A stretch of 10,094 nucleotides of DNA from a bacterium (lineage in GTDB: Bacteria; Patescibacteriota; Dojkabacteria; JAKAPS01; JAJZLI01), in assembly GCA_021803645.1 (NCBI GenBank), contig JAJZLI010000012.1, positions 1-10,094 of the forward strand, written 5' to 3'. A program made the position numbers and the translations under genes. The notes beneath the pieces were generated by a model. It saw only the letters and a list, made by a program, of their open reading frames with translations, was not told where the DNA came from and searched no databases. Positions 7,341 through 10,094 of this stretch are shown in pieces. Positions within the stretch are counted from its first letter, which is position 1, and every line of letters starts with the position of its first letter.

Positions 7341-7379
7341 TATGAGATGTTTTCTCTTATTTTTTATTAAATATGAGAT
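7341..7379 (+). promoter_or_regulatory. Possible structured element in the rpsU leader
   Basis: TATGAGAT occurs twice (7341-7348 and 7372-7379), with TCTC (7353-7356) between. GAGA of the first copy and TCTC can form a 4-base-pair hairpin with a 5-base loop, followed by a T-rich run to 7367, a weak terminator- or attenuator-like shape. The second copy could compete for the same TCTC. The stems are short and the region very AT-rich. Confidence 0.18.
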
Positions 7380-7395
7380 TAAATAAAGTAAATTT

Positions 7396-7403
7396 AGGAG
7401 GTG
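7396..7403 (+). promoter_or_regulatory. Perfect Shine-Dalgarno sequence of rpsU
   Basis: AGGAGGTG is fully complementary over eight bases to the standard 16S anti-Shine-Dalgarno CACCUCCU. It ends 12 bases before the rpsU ATG. No other real gene start in the window has anything comparable, and I see no upstream stretch that would mask it by pairing. Confidence 0.85.
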
Positions 7404-7415
7404 AATTTTTGTTTT

Positions 7416-7643
7416 ATGGCTATAATTGTTAGAGATAATGAGGTTTTTGAATCTGCATGGAAAAGATTCATGAGGGATCTTATTAGTAATGGTGTTTTAG
7501 ATGAAATAAAAGAAAGGACATATTATAAAAAACCGTCAGCTGAAAAATCTGCAATCAGGCGTGAGTATAAAAAAAGAAAAAGTAGACATAGTAGAGCAGT
7601 GAGAAAGATTAGGAATAAATATGGTAAGGGATTTAGCTTATAA
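7416..7643 (+). CDS. rpsU: 30S ribosomal protein bS21
   Basis: A 75-residue bS21, a small basic protein on the 30S platform next to the 3' end of 16S rRNA, where mRNA and anti-Shine-Dalgarno pair. The family pattern is present: MAIIVRDNEVFESAWKRF, then GVLDEIKERTYYKKPS, then a highly basic tail rich in Arg and Lys ending YGKGFSL. I chose ATG 7416. The in-frame GTG at 7401 lies inside the Shine-Dalgarno sequence itself and would add five atypical residues. The preceding spacer of about 200 bases holds a probable promoter. Its strong SD, in a region otherwise without such sites, suggests that bS21 output is controlled separately from other genes. yqeY follows after six bases, a widely conserved pairing. 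Confidence 0.95.
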   Translation: MAIIVRDNEVFESAWKRFMRDLISNGVLDEIKERTYYKKPSAEKSAIRREYKKRKSRHSRAVRKIRNKYGKGFSL

Positions 7644-7649
7644 TTATAT

Positions 7650-8093
7650 ATGTTTGAAAAAATTAGTAATGATCTTAAAACTTTTATGAAATCAAAACAG
7701 GAACTTGAAGTTTCTGTTTTGAGAATGTTAATAGCAGATCTTAAAAACGAGATGATTAATTTGCAATTAGTATCGATAGATGATGGTACTTTTTTTAAAG
7801 TGCTTAGGAGGAATATTACTAAAAGGGAAGAAGCATTAGAGGTATATATAAAGGCTAATAGAAAAGACTTCGTTGATAAGGAAAAAATGGAAATTGATAT
7901 ATTGAAAAAGTATCTTCCTATGCAGTTATCAGATTTAGATTTAGAATCTCTTGTTAAAGAAGAGATTAGTAATGTAAAAAATTTCTCACAAAAAGATATT
8001 GGTTTAATTATCAAAAATTTATCTTCTCGTTTTCCTAATCAAGTAGATGGACGTCGTATTAGTGAGATAATTAAAAGAAGCATCAATACATGA
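7650..8093 (+). CDS. yqeY: YqeY/GatB-tail domain protein
   Basis: A 147-residue protein of the YqeY family, related to the C-terminal helical domain of the GatB and GatE tRNA-dependent amidotransferases. Its exact role is not settled; a link to aminoacyl-tRNA or translation is presumed from that homology and from its habitual position next to rpsU. Family features visible are SVLRMLIADLKNE (residues 23-35), KREEALEVYIKANRKD near the middle, the YLPMQLSDLDLESLV segment, and the C-terminal QVDGRRISEIIK. It is helical throughout with no signal peptide. No Shine-Dalgarno sequence precedes the ATG. The TGA stop overlaps the ybeY ATG as ATGA, implying coupled translation. Confidence 0.93.
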   Translation: MFEKISNDLKTFMKSKQELEVSVLRMLIADLKNEMINLQLVSIDDGTFFKVLRRNITKREEALEVYIKANRKDFVDKEKMEIDILKKYLPMQLSDLDLESLVKEEISNVKNFSQKDIGLIIKNLSSRFPNQVDGRRISEIIKRSINT

Positions 8094-8506
8094 ATTTCAT
8101 ATCTGGTTTTGATAAATATAATTATTTTAGTAGTATTTTTGATAAACTTAGAATACAAATATTCAACTTCCTAGGTCTAGAAAGTAAGTCATTTCTTGTA
8201 TTCTTAGTTAGTAAGTCCAATATTAGGGATATGAATTTTTCTTACCTTAATGTTAATAATCCGACTGATGTTATCTCATTATCTTTTTCATCAGCTAATA
8301 GCAATAATTTTATTGGGGATATTTTTATCTCTCCTGAGGTTGTAATAGAGAATGCCAAGAAGTATGGTTGTAGTTTTGATGATGAAATGAAAAGATCGTT
8401 TGTCCATGGGGTTTTACATTTACTTGGATATTCTCACAAAGGAACATTGAATCATTCTGAAGAGATGTTTAAAATACAAGAAAGTATTTTAGATTTAAGT
8501 CAATAG
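8090..8506 (+). CDS. ybeY: Endoribonuclease YbeY (rRNA maturation factor)
   Basis: A 138-residue YbeY, a single-strand-specific metal-dependent endoribonuclease involved in 16S rRNA 3'-end maturation and ribosome quality control. The zinc motif H-x3-H-x5-H is complete as HGVLHLLGYSH, with His106, His110 and His116. The family's usual GYDH appears here as GYSH, so Ser115 replaces an Asp that is common but not a zinc ligand. Upstream, NNPTDVISLSF (56-66) and GDIFISPEVV (76-85) match the conserved TDVLSF and GDI blocks. The length is slightly below the typical 150-160, with a short N-terminus. It starts inside the yqeY stop and is followed by pth after seven bases, all consistent with one translation-related operon. 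Confidence 0.95.
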   Translation: MNFISGFDKYNYFSSIFDKLRIQIFNFLGLESKSFLVFLVSKSNIRDMNFSYLNVNNPTDVISLSFSSANSNNFIGDIFISPEVVIENAKKYGCSFDDEMKRSFVHGVLHLLGYSHKGTLNHSEEMFKIQESILDLSQ

Positions 8507-8513
8507 TATTTAT

Positions 8514-9044
8514 ATGTATAAATATCTCATTATTGGATTAGGTAACCCTGGTAATAAGTATAAATATACTAGGCATAATATAGGACAGCTATTCCTGGAT
8601 TTTATTTTACTAAGGTTGGGGAAAGAAGTTAAATGGGAATATAAAAAAAATTTACGTGGATATATTGCTACCTTCCAGAATATACTTTTTTTTAAACCTA
8701 ATACTTATATGAATGAGTCTGGAGTGGCAATTCGAGCTGTTGTATCTTTTTATAAACTCAAAAATATTGAGAATATTTTTTTAATATATGATGATTTGGA
8801 TCAAAGGTTTGGTAAATTTAAGATTAATAGACATACTCCAAAGATACACTTCGGTGTTTTATCTGTAAAAGAGTCTATTTCTTCTGACAAATTCTTAAGT
8901 ATAAAACTAGGTATTGATAATAGAACTCAAAAATTACAAGGAAAAGATTATGTATTATCAAAATTTTCTCCCCAAGAGATGTCTACTATAGAAAGTGAAA
9001 TTTTTCCTAAAGTTTTTGATTTGTTTTTCTCTCTGATACAATAA
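8514..9044 (+). CDS. pth: Peptidyl-tRNA hydrolase, with an altered substrate loop
   Basis: A 176-residue peptidyl-tRNA hydrolase, which releases tRNA from peptides dropped by stalled ribosomes. The N-terminus GLGNPGNKY with Asn11, and TRHNIG with the catalytic His21, are intact, as are Asn67 in TYMNESG and Asp93 in YDDLD. The region that normally reads roughly GSAGGHNGLKSI is different: residues 107-118 run HTPKIHFGVLSV. The glycine-rich loop is gone, and the position of E. coli Asn114 appears to be Phe113. The frame is clean across this site, so a simple base-calling error is unlikely. The tail GKDYVLSKFSPQE is typical. It may be a diverged but working enzyme or one with weakened tRNA binding. 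mfd starts ten bases later, a neighbour pair also seen in Firmicutes. Confidence 0.92.
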   Translation: MYKYLIIGLGNPGNKYKYTRHNIGQLFLDFILLRLGKEVKWEYKKNLRGYIATFQNILFFKPNTYMNESGVAIRAVVSFYKLKNIENIFLIYDDLDQRFGKFKINRHTPKIHFGVLSVKESISSDKFLSIKLGIDNRTQKLQGKDYVLSKFSPQEMSTIESEIFPKVFDLFFSLIQ

Positions 9045-9054
9045 CCTCTATTTT

Positions 9055-10094
9055 ATGGATACCAATTTATTATCGATAGATAAAAGAATTTTGTTTGTTC
9101 GAGATAGTATTATTGAAAGCAGGTACAATAATACTATCTTGATATATGGTTTAGATAATGATTTTATACAGGAAGCTTTTATAAAGATTTTAGATTCTTA
9201 TATTCCAGATAAATCATTTTTATATTCTTCCAGTACAGATGATTTTACCTATGTGACTTTTGATAAAAATTCAAAACGTTCTGAAGTTATTTGCGAATTA
9301 GAGGAATTGCAATTTGAAAAAGTGGATATTATAGAAAATCCTTTTCAGTTTAGTGTTGTTGGAGACAGGATAGATATAGCATATGGTAAGTATGTAGCAA
9401 GATTATTGTTTTTTGGAGAAGTTGTTGAAGACATTTCCATTAGAGATTATTTAAGTTATAAATTAATTTTTAAAGTTAGTTGTATATATTTGACTAAAAA
9501 CAGGGGTGTTTCTATATCTTCTGTAGTAAAACCAATATCCAGCATCTTTATCCACTTTGTAAATGTTCTTGGCCCAAATTCGGTAATATTTGACTATGTT
9601 AAATTTACATCAATAGTAATAAATAAAGATAACTATAAAATTTTGATTCCTCCTTCTGTCAATACTTTAATTATTTCAAATGACTGTAACGAGATTCCAG
9701 ATTTTTTAGTTAATGAATATAAAATTATTACTTCTAAAATAAATTTTCCATATGGCTTTTACTCTCAGATAAGTGGTTTTGCTGTTTTAACTGGAAGAGA
9801 AATTTTTGGTCAATTTAATCTCAATTTATATCGTACTAGAGGTAGTAAAAAAATTATTACAGATTTTATAGATGGAAAGATCTCCAAAGGCGATTACATT
9901 GTTCATATTATACACGGAATAGGAATATTCAGGGGTATCATTTTGAGGAAAAACTTAAATGGAAAAGAGACAGAATACCTCGATATAGAATATGCTCAAG
10001 GGGATAGGCTGTATATCCCCATAGAAATATCAGATCGAATAACCAAATATATTGGTACTGGTAAGATTCATCCAAAATTAACTCGTTTGGGGAC
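9055..10094 (+). CDS. mfd: Transcription-repair coupling factor Mfd, N-terminal part (3' end outside window)
   Basis: The frame from ATG 9055 stays open to the window end, giving 346 codons without a stop. Mfd removes RNA polymerase stalled at lesions and recruits UvrA. Residues 279 onward are the RNA-polymerase-interacting, CarD-like domain: GDYIVHIIHGIGIFRG, then YLDIEYAQGDRLYIP and the closing YIGTGKIHPKLTRLG. GREIFGQ just upstream is the usual lead-in. Residues 78-130 (LEELQFEKVDIIENPFQF, then LLFFGEVVEDISIRD) match the UvrB-like module that carries the UvrA-binding face. The polymerase-binding domain normally begins near residue 475 in E. coli, so this N-terminus is shorter by about 190 residues, with losses before residue 78 and between the two blocks. 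The helicase motor lies beyond the window. No Shine-Dalgarno sequence is visible. Confidence 0.9.
   Translation, partial: MDTNLLSIDKRILFVRDSIIESRYNNTILIYGLDNDFIQEAFIKILDSYIPDKSFLYSSSTDDFTYVTFDKNSKRSEVICELEELQFEKVDIIENPFQFSVVGDRIDIAYGKYVARLLFFGEVVEDISIRDYLSYKLIFKVSCIYLTKNRGVSISSVVKPISSIFIHFVNVLGPNSVIFDYVKFTSIVINKDNYKILIPPSVNTLIISNDCNEIPDFLVNEYKIITSKINFPYGFYSQISGFAVLTGREIFGQFNLNLYRTRGSKKIITDFIDGKISKGDYIVHIIHGIGIFRGIILRKNLNGKETEYLDIEYAQGDRLYIPIEISDRITKYIGTGKIHPKLTRLG

Noticed and set aside
7401..7415. GTG start for rpsU
   Set aside because: The GTG is part of the Shine-Dalgarno sequence itself, and the ATG at 7416 matches the family N-terminus.
7805..7810. AGGAGG inside yqeY
   Set aside because: No start codon follows at a usable distance; it falls out of the codons for Arg-Arg in the yqeY frame.
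7523..8014. 163-residue minus-strand open frame
   Set aside because: It lies antisense to rpsU and yqeY, is dominated by Ser, Leu, Ile and Phe as expected for the reverse of Lys-rich genes, and has no recognisable motif or start signal.
1..10094. Recoded TGA or another alternative genetic code
   Set aside because: rpsB and yqeY end in TGA at sensible lengths and no gene needs TGA as sense.
1..10094. tRNA, rRNA, CRISPR array, insertion sequence or prophage genes
   Set aside because: None was seen on either strand: no cloverleaf-like segments in the three spacers, no evenly spaced repeats, no transposase or integrase motifs.

Overview
The window is a low-GC, densely packed bacterial chromosome segment. 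Every gene lies on the plus strand and all are housekeeping genes. Spacers within gene blocks are 2 to 10 bases, or the genes overlap by ATGA. TGA is used as a real stop (rpsB, yqeY), so the code is the standard bacterial one. Apart from rpsU, no real gene start has a convincing Shine-Dalgarno (SD) sequence. With the short EF-Ts, the shortened Mfd and the thinned gene order, this suggests a streamlined, uncultured lineage. Candidate-phyla (Patescibacteria) or a reduced Chloroflexota-like bacterium both fit, but I cannot assign it with confidence. PBP2 indicates a peptidoglycan wall.

Layout. Positions 1-2647 hold the 3' end of a PBP2-type transpeptidase gene and topA (DNA topoisomerase I, three C4 zinc fingers). 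Positions 2648-4184 hold a lone chorismate synthase gene (aroC) in two longer spacers; it is visibly richer in GC than its surroundings. It is bracketed by two copies of the topA 3' end: the working one, and a frameshifted, decayed one just before rpsB. This looks like an acquired segment dropped between topA and rpsB. Positions 4185-7210 form a tight rpsB-tsf-frr-rseP run (ribosomal protein uS2, EF-Ts, ribosome recycling factor, site-2 protease). A 205-base spacer follows, with a plausible promoter and the only strong SD at a real gene. Positions 7416-10094 are rpsU-yqeY-ybeY-pth and the start of mfd, which runs off the window.

Functionally the segment joins translation (uS2, EF-Ts, RRF, bS21, YbeY rRNA maturation, Pth recycling), DNA topology and transcription-coupled repair (TopA, Mfd), envelope work (PBP2, RseP) and one imported shikimate-pathway step.

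The most interesting signals are: the aroC segment with its duplicated topA end; the unique perfect SD on rpsU in a region otherwise without SDs, which resembles the bS21 autoregulation idea from Bacteroidota; a near copy of that rpsU start signal at the aroC-segment junction; a Pth that has lost its glycine-rich loop and a conserved asparagine; and an Mfd with a compacted N-terminus.
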